This document shows positions 17,424-24,881 of a stretch of 43,566 bases of DNA, one piece after another. The stretch is from an uncultured Bacteroidota bacterium (GTDB taxonomy: Bacteria; Bacteroidota; Bacteroidia; JABEUT01). Made by a program: the position numbers and the translations under genes. The notes beneath the pieces were generated by a model. It saw only the letters and a program-made list of their open reading frames with translations, made no database searches and was not told where the DNA came from. Positions within the stretch are counted from its first letter, which is position 1. Each line of letters opens with the position of its first letter. The stretch covers positions 1 through 43,566 of the forward strand of contig CAIWVW010000059.1 of assembly GCA_903916255.1 (NCBI GenBank), written 5' to 3'.

Positions 17424-17507
17424 CAACGGGAAATTTCCTATTGCAATTTATAAAGAGATGTTTTAAAGTAGGGAACACCCCTGAAATTTAACATCTCTTT
17501 ATATGTT
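17424..17507 (+). ncRNA. Candidate small structured RNA of the IS element
   Basis: Two hairpins follow the promoter-like sequence: TTGCAA (17421-17426) pairs with TTGCAA (17441-17446), with GGAA/TTCC inside; then a 13-bp perfect stem (17450-17462 with 17490-17502) encloses AGGG/CCCT. The transcript would be about 80 nt and antisense to the last codons of the HEPN-like gene. The second hairpin alone could simply be a bidirectional terminator, so the RNA is a proposal. Confidence 0.3.
17450..17502. terminator. Long-stem hairpin between convergent transposase and HEPN-like genes
   Basis: ATAAAGAGATGTT pairs perfectly with AACATCTCTTTAT over 13 bp, with a 27-nt loop that can fold further. It overlaps the stop codon of the minus-strand gene. 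The T-run after the stem is weak on both strands. Confidence 0.5.
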
Positions 17508-18095
17508 ATTTTCCGTTACTGTTAATAATTCTTGACCCACTCCACAAAGGATTTTAAAGGAACTTTCAAAATCCCCCTTAAATTTATCTAATTTCTTAAA
17601 ATCAAATTTTTCAGGCTGTTTGTTTATTTGCTTCCCAATTATAGTTTGAACAAATAATTGAATTTCTCCGGTTTCTAAATCGCTATTTTCCCAATCTAAT
17701 TTCAGATGCGCAAACACATTCCGCATCCCTATTAATCTCCTTATCGTAGATATGAAATTTGGACTTTTCTTACCCCTTCCTGTTAATTTATTTTCTGTTA
17801 AATATTTTTTGCAATGGGTTTCTATCAAAAGAGCCAAAGCCTCGAATTTTAGAGATAAATTCATATTAAGCCTTGAAAAGAAAAAAGCCCGAAATTCATT
17901 TAATCTATTATCAAATCCCTCAATAGATTGCATAGTAGGGATGGGAAATGTACCCGTTGTTTCTCGGAAATAATAGCATAGTAAATAGAAGTCTATTGCG
18001 TCTTCTAAGGAAACTATATCGTGTATTACTTGTCCCCTATAATAAGCACATAGTTCATCTACATTACTTATTTCAATAGAAAGTTTTTTTGCCAT
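17499..18095 (-). CDS. HEPN-like domain protein carried by the IS element
   Basis: 198 residues, mostly helical. The segment RRLIGMRNVFAHLKLDW contains RN-V-F-A-H, an R-x4-H motif with a polar residue after Arg, as in HEPN-superfamily RNases; SLKFEALALLIE upstream fits the second helix of that fold. The pattern also resembles MltR-like HEPN proteins that are not known nucleases. No partner antitoxin is recognised; a basic 42-residue peptide is encoded divergently 26 bp away. Possible roles are element-borne toxin, defence cargo or regulator; none is proven. ATG 18095 is preceded by TATTTTTG at 18100-18107, very close to the start. Confidence 0.6.
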   Translation of the reverse strand: MAKKLSIEISNVDELCAYYRGQVIHDIVSLEDAIDFYLLCYYFRETTGTFPIPTMQSIEGFDNRLNEFRAFFFSRLNMNLSLKFEALALLIETHCKKYLTENKLTGRGKKSPNFISTIRRLIGMRNVFAHLKLDWENSDLETGEIQLFVQTIIGKQINKQPEKFDFKKLDKFKGDFESSFKILCGVGQELLTVTENNI

Positions 18096-18117
18096 AATTC
18101 AAAAATAATTATATTTG
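18088..18117 (+). promoter_or_regulatory. Near-consensus promoter TTTG-N18-TATATTTG
   Basis: TTTG (18088-18091) and TATATTTG (18110-18117) have the same 18-bp spacing as the strong promoter at 29856-29885. It overlaps the start of the HEPN-like gene and drives the 42-residue peptide gene, whose ATG is 4 bp after the -7 box, so the message would be leaderless or start inside the gene. A minus-strand TATTTTTG (18100-18107) overlaps it, so the two promoters would compete. Confidence 0.55.
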
Positions 18118-18121
18118 CATT

Positions 18122-18250
18122 ATGGTAAAACCGAAAGCCAAAAAGAAAAAGAGAGCAAACAAGTATGACACTAAGTTAGCAGTAAAAGGCACATTCTTAG
18201 AAGTCATACAAGCCTCTCTATTACCGGATATTAAGGCAGAAAAGCCTAAA
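18122..18250 (+). CDS. Small basic peptide carried by the IS element
   Basis: 42 codons from ATG 18122 to TAA 18250: a Lys/Arg-rich start (MVKPKAKKKKRANKY) and a short amphipathic segment (GTFLEVIQASLLPDIK). Small ORFs with a lysine-rich start are common in Bacteroidota and often unannotated. It diverges from the HEPN-like gene with overlapping promoters, which would fit a regulator or antitoxin, but no family is recognised and it could be non-coding. Confidence 0.45.
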
Positions 18251-18310
18251 AAGAGTAAAAAGGCGTAAAAACGCAAGTATTCTTTAATTCAATAACTTAT
18301 CCGTATTTAG

Positions 18311-18332
18311 TCCCATAAAGTAAGTAGTTACC
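18311..18332 (-). repeat. Right terminal inverted repeat of the IS1595-family element
   Basis: Read on the minus strand it begins GGTAACTACTTAC then TTTATGGGA. It matches the left end at 20 of 22 positions. Confidence 0.93.
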
Positions 18333-18624
18333 ATTCTTTGTATTGGTAAACAATTCCATGTGCTGTAAAGTATACCCATACACTACCTAATTGGGCCGCA
18401 TACAATATTTTATCATTCCCGGGAATGGCTCCGTCAAACTGTCCTTTATTGGCAATAAAAACCTGGTGGTCGAAAGGCGTAGTTTTCCATTTAACATGGT
18501 AATCTTTTTTATTTTTCACCCCTTGTGAAGATGAGTTGCCCTTAGCATTTACAGGCTTTTGCGCATATGCGCCACCCGACAAAAAGAATAGAACACATAC
18601 TGCAATTAAATAACCGTTTTTCAT
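18328..18624 (-). pseudogene. T9SS type B cargo protein, N-terminal fragment (gene split by IS1595-family insertion)
   Basis: From ATG 18624: a Sec signal peptide (MKNGYLIAVCVLFFLSGGAYA), then HQVFIANKGQFDG and ILYAAQLGSVWVYFTAHGIVYQYKE, the opening of a DUF7948-type domain. The frame enters the right terminal repeat and stops after one foreign residue (W) at 18328. The ancestral continuation, EFPLKGKASSG, is found at the other side of the element. The present product would be a 98-residue exported stub. The upstream in-frame extension to 18708 runs through the promoter and is not used. Confidence 0.93.
18333..18340. repeat. Target-site duplication ATTCTTTG (right copy)
   Basis: Identical to 15849-15856 and directly next to the right inverted repeat. 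Confidence 0.95.
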
Positions 18625-18675
18625 TTGGCTGGTATTAGTTGGTAATTGGTATATAGAACGGTAGTGTAAACGACT

Positions 18676-18708
18676 CAAAGCTAAGGAAAAAAACTGCAAT
18701 GCCGACAA
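18676..18708 (-). promoter_or_regulatory. Promoter of the disrupted T9SS cargo gene (TTG-N22-TAGCTTTG)
   Basis: TAGCTTTG (18676-18683) with TTG at 18706-18708 on the minus strand, 52 bp before ATG 18624. It shows the gene had its own promoter separate from its upstream neighbour, which ends at 18710. Confidence 0.5.
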
Positions 18709-18709
18709 T

Positions 18710-21448
18710 TTAACGTATTAACTGCAAAAACCCCTGCTTTTTATAGTTGTTTCCCTGACAAACTGCGGTAATGACGTAGTAATAAACCCCATCGGGAGCA
18801 TTTGCCCCTCCTTCTGTATCTCCGGCCCAGTAATTATCAGGGTTGGTCGATTTGAACATCTCCTTGCCCCAACGGTCGTAAATTATAATCGACCATGAAT
18901 CCATATTCACCGCTTTAATGTAAAACACATTATCCAAACCAAGACCACCTTTACTATTGGGCGTAAATACATTGGGAACGGTTACATTAAAACAAGGCGT
19001 TTCAACCTCAATAGTTATTATCCGTTCTACCTGGCAGCCTGCCGTATCGGTGCCGGTAACGGTATATGAGGTAGTTATTGTTGGAGTTACTTTAACAGTA
19101 TCGCATAAAGGATTTAAACATAGCACCGAGGGCTGCCATGCATAGCTCACAAGGCTTTTTCCGTATGAACCCAGTATAGTATCATCACCTGCTAAAATAA
19201 CTTTATCGCAGCAGGCTGTTATGTTTGGGCTAACAGGAGTAACTGTTGTGGTAACGGCTTTTACACATCCGTTGGAAACTAAAACGGTGTAGGTTGTAGC
19301 AACGCTGTCGTCTACAGTTATACTCGACGAAGTTTCTCCTCCTGGCGACCATATATACGTTACCGGCAAAGGGCTTGTAGCATTGGCGGTAAGCACAACC
19401 GGGCTATTTGCGCATGTTTGAACAGGAGGATTGATAGTTACCGTTGGTGTCGGATTTACTTTAATGGTAAAGTACGCTGAATCTTTACAACCAAGCGAAT
19501 TAAAAGTGTATACTTCAATAGTTGAATCGGCATCTATATTCCCGGTATAATATTTGGAGGAGGAAGTACCGTTTTGCCATAAATAAGTTCCTCCACCCGA
19601 AACGGTAAGAGTGTCTTTAGCTCCCAAACATTTCAGGCTGTTGCCGGTTATTATTGGTTTATCTAAAGGGATAATCAACACCTTTTGTTTTACTGAATCC
19701 ACCGCACAAGTTACTGTCGAATAAACAGTGTAGGTTGTGGTTGAATCGGGGTTAACTGTAATTGCACTGGTAGTAGCCCCATTGCTCCAAAGGTAGGCAG
19801 TTCCACCGCTTGCTGTAAGTGTAACAGATGCATTCGGGCAAAGCGTATCGGCAGTATGTGTAAGCGTTGTTTTTCCGGCAGATTTAACAAATACCGAAAC
19901 ATTTGCCGAATCGGAACAATATCCGTTTGATGCCGTAACGCTATATGTTTTAGTGATGTCCGGATTCACCCAAATACTATCTTTTGTCTGTCCTGTGCTC
20001 CACTTGAATGAACCTCCGCCAGCAGCAACACCTGCAATAAGCAATACACTATCTCTGGCACAAATGGTATCAGGCTTTGCGAGTATAGAAGGGACCGGTT
20101 TTTGAAGAACCACTACATTCAGCATTGTATCTTTTATACAACCTCCATCCGAAACACCCAATGTATATGTTTGCGAAACAGATGGCGTTACTTTAACAGT
20201 TGCAGTTGTTGCTCCCGTGCTCCATACATAAGTTCTGCCTCCGCTGGCAGTTAATGTTGAAGTGTCGCCAAGGCATATAGTATCTCTGAATACAGATAAG
20301 TGAATATGCGGCGCTGAATCGATTTCCACTACAAATGAAGCATATGTGGTATCATGCGGAGTTTGATTATCATATCCATATAAATCGATAACGTGGTATC
20401 CATAATTAGCCGGAGAACCCACAACTTTTATAATCAAACTATCGGTGGGTCCGGATGTATTTGAAAAAATAGACGACCCGGATAAATAAGGCGGAGAAAG
20501 GTTTGCCCAAACAGAATCTCCCTGAAGGGGCGAAAGAAAGTAAATAGGAATTAAAACCGAATCGCCTTCACAAATGCGAAAGGTATCGCAGGCGGAGATG
20601 CCAGATAAAAGTGGAGCAATGGTACCGGAGCATAAATTAAATAAAAATGACCTGTTGTTAAGCCAATATACCCCATCATAATGTGGTGCGGGTGGAAACT
20701 GCCCTACGTAGGCAGCGGTTGCGGTATCAAACAAACCAATTTGTAAAGACCTTATCCCATCACCTTCATTTGCTCCCACGTTGGCAGGGTCGCCGCCAAA
20801 ACCATGGTCATGGCTTAAACAATCGGGAGCAGGAGAATCTGCTCCTGTGGTCCACCCCATATTTTTATAACATATTTCCACATTATTGCCTTTTGGAAGT
20901 ATGGGGTCATTCCCGTTGGTTATAATTATTTGGAAGGTGTTTGTAGTATCATAATCCCCGTAAGCAGGATTACCGCTGCACCACAGCGGGCCTACAAAAC
21001 CAACGCTATCCCATTGAACTATTAAATGAGTGGAAGTAAGTTGATAATATACCGCATCGCTCGACGGGAACGCCGGATTTCCGGGTCTGGTATCCACGTC
21101 AGCCCAAAAGGCGGCAATCATAGGTATGTTATTATTGTAGGGAAAGGTATCAGCCGAGAATTGTGACAGTGCCTGATTAAATGTAATGTTCCCGTTGTTA
21201 TTAATAAAAACAGAATCCAGTTGTCTTCCCCAGAAACAAAACTTAAAAGGAAGGATTATTACCTGAGACGAACCATCGTCATTACGGTAATACGGAGGGG
21301 TATATCCCACAAACGGTACAACATGAAAACTGGTATCCCTTTCTTGCCAGCAATTACAAGCACTCTGCCCCTGCGCTTTATTATTTAAAACGAGCATAAA
21401 AACAAAGATGCCGACTAAAAAAGTATAAACCCTATTCACTTTTATCAA
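18710..21448 (-). CDS. T9SS type B cargo protein with nidogen-like domain and Ig/PKD-like repeats
   Basis: About 912 residues. There is no ATG start: TTG 21448 or GTG 21439, both just after a -7 box, begin a signal peptide (YTFLVGIFVFMLVLNNKAQG). An N-terminal nidogen-like (NIDO) domain follows (FVGYTPPYY, DSVFINNNGNITF, IPMIAAFWADVDTRP, NNVEICYKNMGW, about 45-270), then an Ig-like segment and about six Cys-paired repeats (ICLGDTSTL, ICARDSVLL, LCPNASVTL, KCLGAKDTL, TCANSPVVL, CCDKVILAGDD), each ending in a WSTG/WSNG-type strand. The last 90 residues are a type B sorting domain (VPNVFTPNSKG, IIYDRWGKEMF, GFLQLIR). It is predicted to be exported by the T9SS and kept at, or released from, the surface, as an adhesin or matrix component. 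Confidence 0.88.
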   Translation of the reverse strand: MIKVNRVYTFLVGIFVFMLVLNNKAQGQSACNCWQERDTSFHVVPFVGYTPPYYRNDDGSSQVIILPFKFCFWGRQLDSVFINNNGNITFNQALSQFSADTFPYNNNIPMIAAFWADVDTRPGNPAFPSSDAVYYQLTSTHLIVQWDSVGFVGPLWCSGNPAYGDYDTTNTFQIIITNGNDPILPKGNNVEICYKNMGWTTGADSPAPDCLSHDHGFGGDPANVGANEGDGIRSLQIGLFDTATAAYVGQFPPAPHYDGVYWLNNRSFLFNLCSGTIAPLLSGISACDTFRICEGDSVLIPIYFLSPLQGDSVWANLSPPYLSGSSIFSNTSGPTDSLIIKVVGSPANYGYHVIDLYGYDNQTPHDTTYASFVVEIDSAPHIHLSVFRDTICLGDTSTLTASGGRTYVWSTGATTATVKVTPSVSQTYTLGVSDGGCIKDTMLNVVVLQKPVPSILAKPDTICARDSVLLIAGVAAGGGSFKWSTGQTKDSIWVNPDITKTYSVTASNGYCSDSANVSVFVKSAGKTTLTHTADTLCPNASVTLTASGGTAYLWSNGATTSAITVNPDSTTTYTVYSTVTCAVDSVKQKVLIIPLDKPIITGNSLKCLGAKDTLTVSGGGTYLWQNGTSSSKYYTGNIDADSTIEVYTFNSLGCKDSAYFTIKVNPTPTVTINPPVQTCANSPVVLTANATSPLPVTYIWSPGGETSSSITVDDSVATTYTVLVSNGCVKAVTTTVTPVSPNITACCDKVILAGDDTILGSYGKSLVSYAWQPSVLCLNPLCDTVKVTPTITTSYTVTGTDTAGCQVERIITIEVETPCFNVTVPNVFTPNSKGGLGLDNVFYIKAVNMDSWSIIIYDRWGKEMFKSTNPDNYWAGDTEGGANAPDGVYYYVITAVCQGNNYKKQGFLQLIR

Positions 21449-21462
21449 GAATGAAGAATATT

Positions 21463-21496
21463 CAAAAATACGAAAAAGTAAACATGTTTTTTACAA
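21463..21496 (-). promoter_or_regulatory. Promoter of the nidogen-like cargo gene (TTG-N23-TATTTTTG)
   Basis: TATTTTTG (21463-21470) on the minus strand, 14 bp before the TTG start codon, with TTG at 21494-21496. It limits the gene start to 21448 or 21439. Confidence 0.5.
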
Positions 21497-21504
21497 GGCC
21501 CCTT

Positions 21505-24500
21505 CTATCTAATCAACTGAACAAATCCTTCTTTCTTATAATCAGTACCCTGACAGGTGGCATTAATAATGTAATAATACACTCCATCGGGCGCCTTGCT
21601 TCCTTCTTCCGTGCTACCGTTCCAGTATTGGCTTGGATTACTCGACATGAACATCTCCTTGCCCCAGCGGTCATAAATTATTATGGACCATGCAGAAAGA
21701 TTTTCAGTTTTAATATAGAATATGCTGTTTACACCGTTAGAGCCTGCATTGTCAGGAGTAAAAACATTTGGTATCGTTAAACCGATGCAGGGTAACTCTA
21801 CCATAACTGTTAATATTCTCTCTGTTTCGCATCCGAGGCTATCGGTTCCAATCACGGTATATGTAGTAGTAACAGTTGGCGTAGCTATAATATCCGGGCA
21901 TGTATCGCAATTGATTCCCGTTGAGGGAGTCCATTGATAATGTATAATATCTGCCCCGCTGGCATTAAGGCTTACAGGGTTCCCAGAAAATATTGCGGTA
22001 TCGCAGCAGGCATATATTTCCGGGTTCTCTACTGTTACTATGGTAGAAGAGGTGGCCTTACATCCATTTGAAACGGTAACGGAATAACTGGTAGTTGATG
22101 TTGGGGATACATTGATAGAATCAGTGGTAGCTCCTGTATTCCAAAGATACTTCCCTCCCCCGGTAGCCAGCAGTGTAATTGTTTTACCGGGACATATATT
22201 CCTGGGTGATGTAACGGTAATTACAGGCAATGAATCTACGGTAACAGTAACTTCGGTATCTTTACTGCAACCATTGCTAGTAACCGCCACCGTATATGTT
22301 ATGCTAGATGAAGGCATAACAGAAATAGTGCTTGATGTAGACGTATTACTCCATAAATAAGTACCACCACCGGTTACAGCAAGAGTTACTCCTTTCCCTG
22401 CGCAAATGGCCGTGTCGGGAGTTATGCTTACAACAGGTACAGGATTAACAGTGACGGTGGTGACGGTATCTTTTGCACAAAATCCATTACTTACACCCAC
22501 GGTATAGGTGGTAGTGGATAAAGGGATTACCATTATAGAACTTTCCGTAGAATTAGTACTCCATTTATAAGTTCCACCTCCGGTGGCTACAAGTGTAACT
22601 GCGCCACCAGTGCAAATTGCCGTGTCGGGAGTAATAGAAATAATGGGTGGGGGATTAATAAAAATACGAATACTGGTATCAGAACTGCACGTTCCGATAG
22701 ATGTGGAAAGGGAATACGTGGAATTTGCTACAGGCTTTACCCAAATGGTACCGGATGTAAAACTTCCGGGTGTCCACAAATAGCTTGTACCGCCACTGCC
22801 TGTAAGTTGGATACTGTCGCCAAGGCATGTAGAATCAGATGGAAGTGCAGTAATAATTGCTGTAGGTTGCGGTTTTACAAACACGGTTATTTTATTTGAA
22901 TCTTTACAACCATTCGCCCCAATCCCCACTAAACTATATGTAATGGTAGAGTCAGGAGTAACATTTGTAACACTACAAGTAGTGCAAGATAATCCTGTTG
23001 AAGGGGACCATGAATAAGTTGATGCACCACTCCCGTTTAGTGTAGTTGATTGCCCTTTACACAGACTGTCATTGGGAGGGGTTATGTTAATAGACGTATG
23101 GTTAACGTTAACTGTAACAGTTGCAAATCCTATGCAGCCGGGGCTTTTACCTGCAACAGTATAAACAGTACTAACAGTAGTGTTTGTTATTACAGAAGAG
23201 TCGGAAGAAGTATTTAACCCCTGCGAGGGTGACCAATAATAATTTACAGCCCCGCTGGCAGTTAGGGTTACACTATCTCCGGCACAAATTGTGGTATCTA
23301 TTGGTGAAACATGAATCGGAATAATGCAACAGGGATTCCAGCGTGCTACAAATGGAGCTTCAACTCCATAGGGCAATGTATCAACACCAAAAATAGTGGT
23401 ATCATATAAATCGCCACCAATATATATATACCTTCCCGCATGGTCAACCGCTACGCCGTCATTATCATCTTCTCCTCCCTCACCGGAAACTGAGCCACAG
23501 ACTACGTTACCTGAAGAATCAAATTGAAACAGGACGGTGGCGCTATGGGAAGCGGTATTCAAACTAAATGTATCCACCCCGTATTTTAATGTAATAGGTG
23601 GAGCACCTTGTCCATCCATTATGATAAAGCCACCGCCGGAGGGCAAGGTATCACAGGCAAGGGAATATCCGGTCCATGTACCTGTGCTTAGTGGAATTCC
23701 TTGCTTTGCCCAACGTAAATTACCCGAACTGTCATACCGGTTAAAGAATACATCTTCCTTAGGGTTTCTTACCGTATCTGCACCGAATGTTACTGACTTT
23801 GTAAAATTACCGGTAATATAGGCATTGCTTAAAGCATCTACACTGACTGAAACGCCCCTTGCATTAGAATTGCTAGAATTATTAAACGATTGTCTTGCCC
23901 AAAGGGCATTACCGTTTTTGTCATATTTGGCTATAAAGGCATTGTTAGTGCCTATTGTAGGATGCAATGTAATGGCGCCAAATTTCAAAGTATCATCAAA
24001 CCACCCGGTTATATAGGAATTCCCCGAATGGTCTAATGCAATAGAATTAGAAACCGGAAGGTAGCTTACACCTCTTCCGGTTGACTGGGCTGCCCAAAGG
24101 ACATTACCGTTAGGGGCATACTTTACTATATATACCTGCTGTTTACCTTCACCTGAATATTTCAGGGTATCTGTCCCGAAGATTACCGTACTATCAAAAG
24201 TACCGGTTACATATGCATTACCTGAAAAATCTGAAGCAACATCATTCCCGGCACAAAAATTGGTGGCAGTTGTTGTATTAGAAGATTTTTTTGCCCATAA
24301 TACATTACCGGTATTATCGTATTTAACAAGGTACATTTGACTGGTACTGCTATTTGCATTAACCAATGTATCTGTTCCAAATATCGCTGTATTGTTAAAA
24401 TACCCTGTTTCATATATATTGGAAAACCCATCTGTTGAGAGCCCCATAGATATGACATATTGATTGGGAATTCCTTTCGTTCCTTTTGCCCACATTACAT

Positions 24501-24762
24501 TCCCGTTAAAATCGTATTTAACCAGGTAGGCTCCAAATCCGGTGTATGAAAACACAGTATCGGTTCCAAATAATAAAGTATCAACTGACAATCCTGTTGA
24601 ATATACATTCCCGGCATGATCTACTGCAACGCAATGGTTGCCTAAAGGGTCTCCTTCACCATGTGGAGGTTCCGTATTCTCTCTAGCCCAATTCCATGAT
24701 TGTCCTGAAATATTTATGGTGAAAAAGAAAAAACTGATAAAAAAGAACGTAAATATTTTCAT
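21505..24762 (-). CDS. T9SS type B cargo protein with seven SBBP-type propeller repeats and Ig/PKD-like repeats
   Basis: 1085 residues. Signal peptide (MKIFTFFFISFFFFTINISG), then seven repeats of about 60 residues (about 25-470), each with a DHAGNVYSTG-like strand, an LVKYDFNGNVMWAK-like strand and an FG-x-DT element (LFGTDT, IFGTDT, IFGTDT, KFGAIT, TFGADT, KYGVDT, IFGVDT); seven is the right number for one closed beta-propeller. About six Ig/PKD-like repeats with paired Cys follow (ICAGDSVTL, LCKGQSTTL, TCLGDSIQL, ICTGGAVTL, ICAGKGVTL, ICPGKTITL). It ends in a type B sorting domain (IPNVFTPDNAG, IIYDRWGKEMF, GFVQLIR). No catalytic motif is seen; a surface-binding or adhesion role is likely. 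Confidence 0.9.
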   Translation of the reverse strand: MKIFTFFFISFFFFTINISGQSWNWARENTEPPHGEGDPLGNHCVAVDHAGNVYSTGLSVDTLLFGTDTVFSYTGFGAYLVKYDFNGNVMWAKGTKGIPNQYVISMGLSTDGFSNIYETGYFNNTAIFGTDTLVNANSSTSQMYLVKYDNTGNVLWAKKSSNTTTATNFCAGNDVASDFSGNAYVTGTFDSTVIFGTDTLKYSGEGKQQVYIVKYAPNGNVLWAAQSTGRGVSYLPVSNSIALDHSGNSYITGWFDDTLKFGAITLHPTIGTNNAFIAKYDKNGNALWARQSFNNSSNSNARGVSVSVDALSNAYITGNFTKSVTFGADTVRNPKEDVFFNRYDSSGNLRWAKQGIPLSTGTWTGYSLACDTLPSGGGFIIMDGQGAPPITLKYGVDTFSLNTASHSATVLFQFDSSGNVVCGSVSGEGGEDDNDGVAVDHAGRYIYIGGDLYDTTIFGVDTLPYGVEAPFVARWNPCCIIPIHVSPIDTTICAGDSVTLTASGAVNYYWSPSQGLNTSSDSSVITNTTVSTVYTVAGKSPGCIGFATVTVNVNHTSINITPPNDSLCKGQSTTLNGSGASTYSWSPSTGLSCTTCSVTNVTPDSTITYSLVGIGANGCKDSNKITVFVKPQPTAIITALPSDSTCLGDSIQLTGSGGTSYLWTPGSFTSGTIWVKPVANSTYSLSTSIGTCSSDTSIRIFINPPPIISITPDTAICTGGAVTLVATGGGTYKWSTNSTESSIMVIPLSTTTYTVGVSNGFCAKDTVTTVTVNPVPVVSITPDTAICAGKGVTLAVTGGGTYLWSNTSTSSTISVMPSSSITYTVAVTSNGCSKDTEVTVTVDSLPVITVTSPRNICPGKTITLLATGGGKYLWNTGATTDSINVSPTSTTSYSVTVSNGCKATSSTIVTVENPEIYACCDTAIFSGNPVSLNASGADIIHYQWTPSTGINCDTCPDIIATPTVTTTYTVIGTDSLGCETERILTVMVELPCIGLTIPNVFTPDNAGSNGVNSIFYIKTENLSAWSIIIYDRWGKEMFMSSNPSQYWNGSTEEGSKAPDGVYYYIINATCQGTDYKKEGFVQLIR

Positions 24763-24795
24763 GCTATTAGAATACGCTATCAGTTAATATTTACA

Positions 24796-24803
24796 CAAAA
24801 ATA
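24796..24803 (-). promoter_or_regulatory. -7 box TATTTTTG for the propeller cargo gene
   Basis: On the minus strand, 33 bp before ATG 24762, with TTTG 14 bp upstream (tighter than usual). Confidence 0.45.
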
Positions 24804-24881
24804 ATAAAAAACAGACACAAAGGAACTAACTTTACAGTTGAATAGCTTGAAACTATAATTTTATCAAAAAACTTCAAAGTA

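Larger units (their letters stand above)
15857..18332 (+). mobile_element. IS1595-family insertion element with passenger genes (2476 bp)
   Basis: Both ends are fixed by terminal inverted repeats (15857-15878 and 18311-18332; 20 of 22 positions match, beginning GGTAACTACTTAC) and by the perfect 8-bp duplication ATTCTTTG. Contents, left to right: a small Cys/His protein (minus), an IS1595 transposase (plus), a structured intergenic segment, a HEPN-like protein (minus) and a 42-residue basic peptide (plus). A simple IS1595 element is about 1 kb, so about 1.4 kb is cargo. The element interrupts a T9SS cargo gene whose frame is perfectly restored on removal, which indicates a recent insertion. 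Confidence 0.96.

Noticed and set aside
18625-18708. In-frame upstream extension of the N-terminal fragment to 18708 (MSALQFFSLALSRL…)
   Set aside because: It runs through the promoter of the gene, and the ATG at 18624 begins a normal signal peptide.
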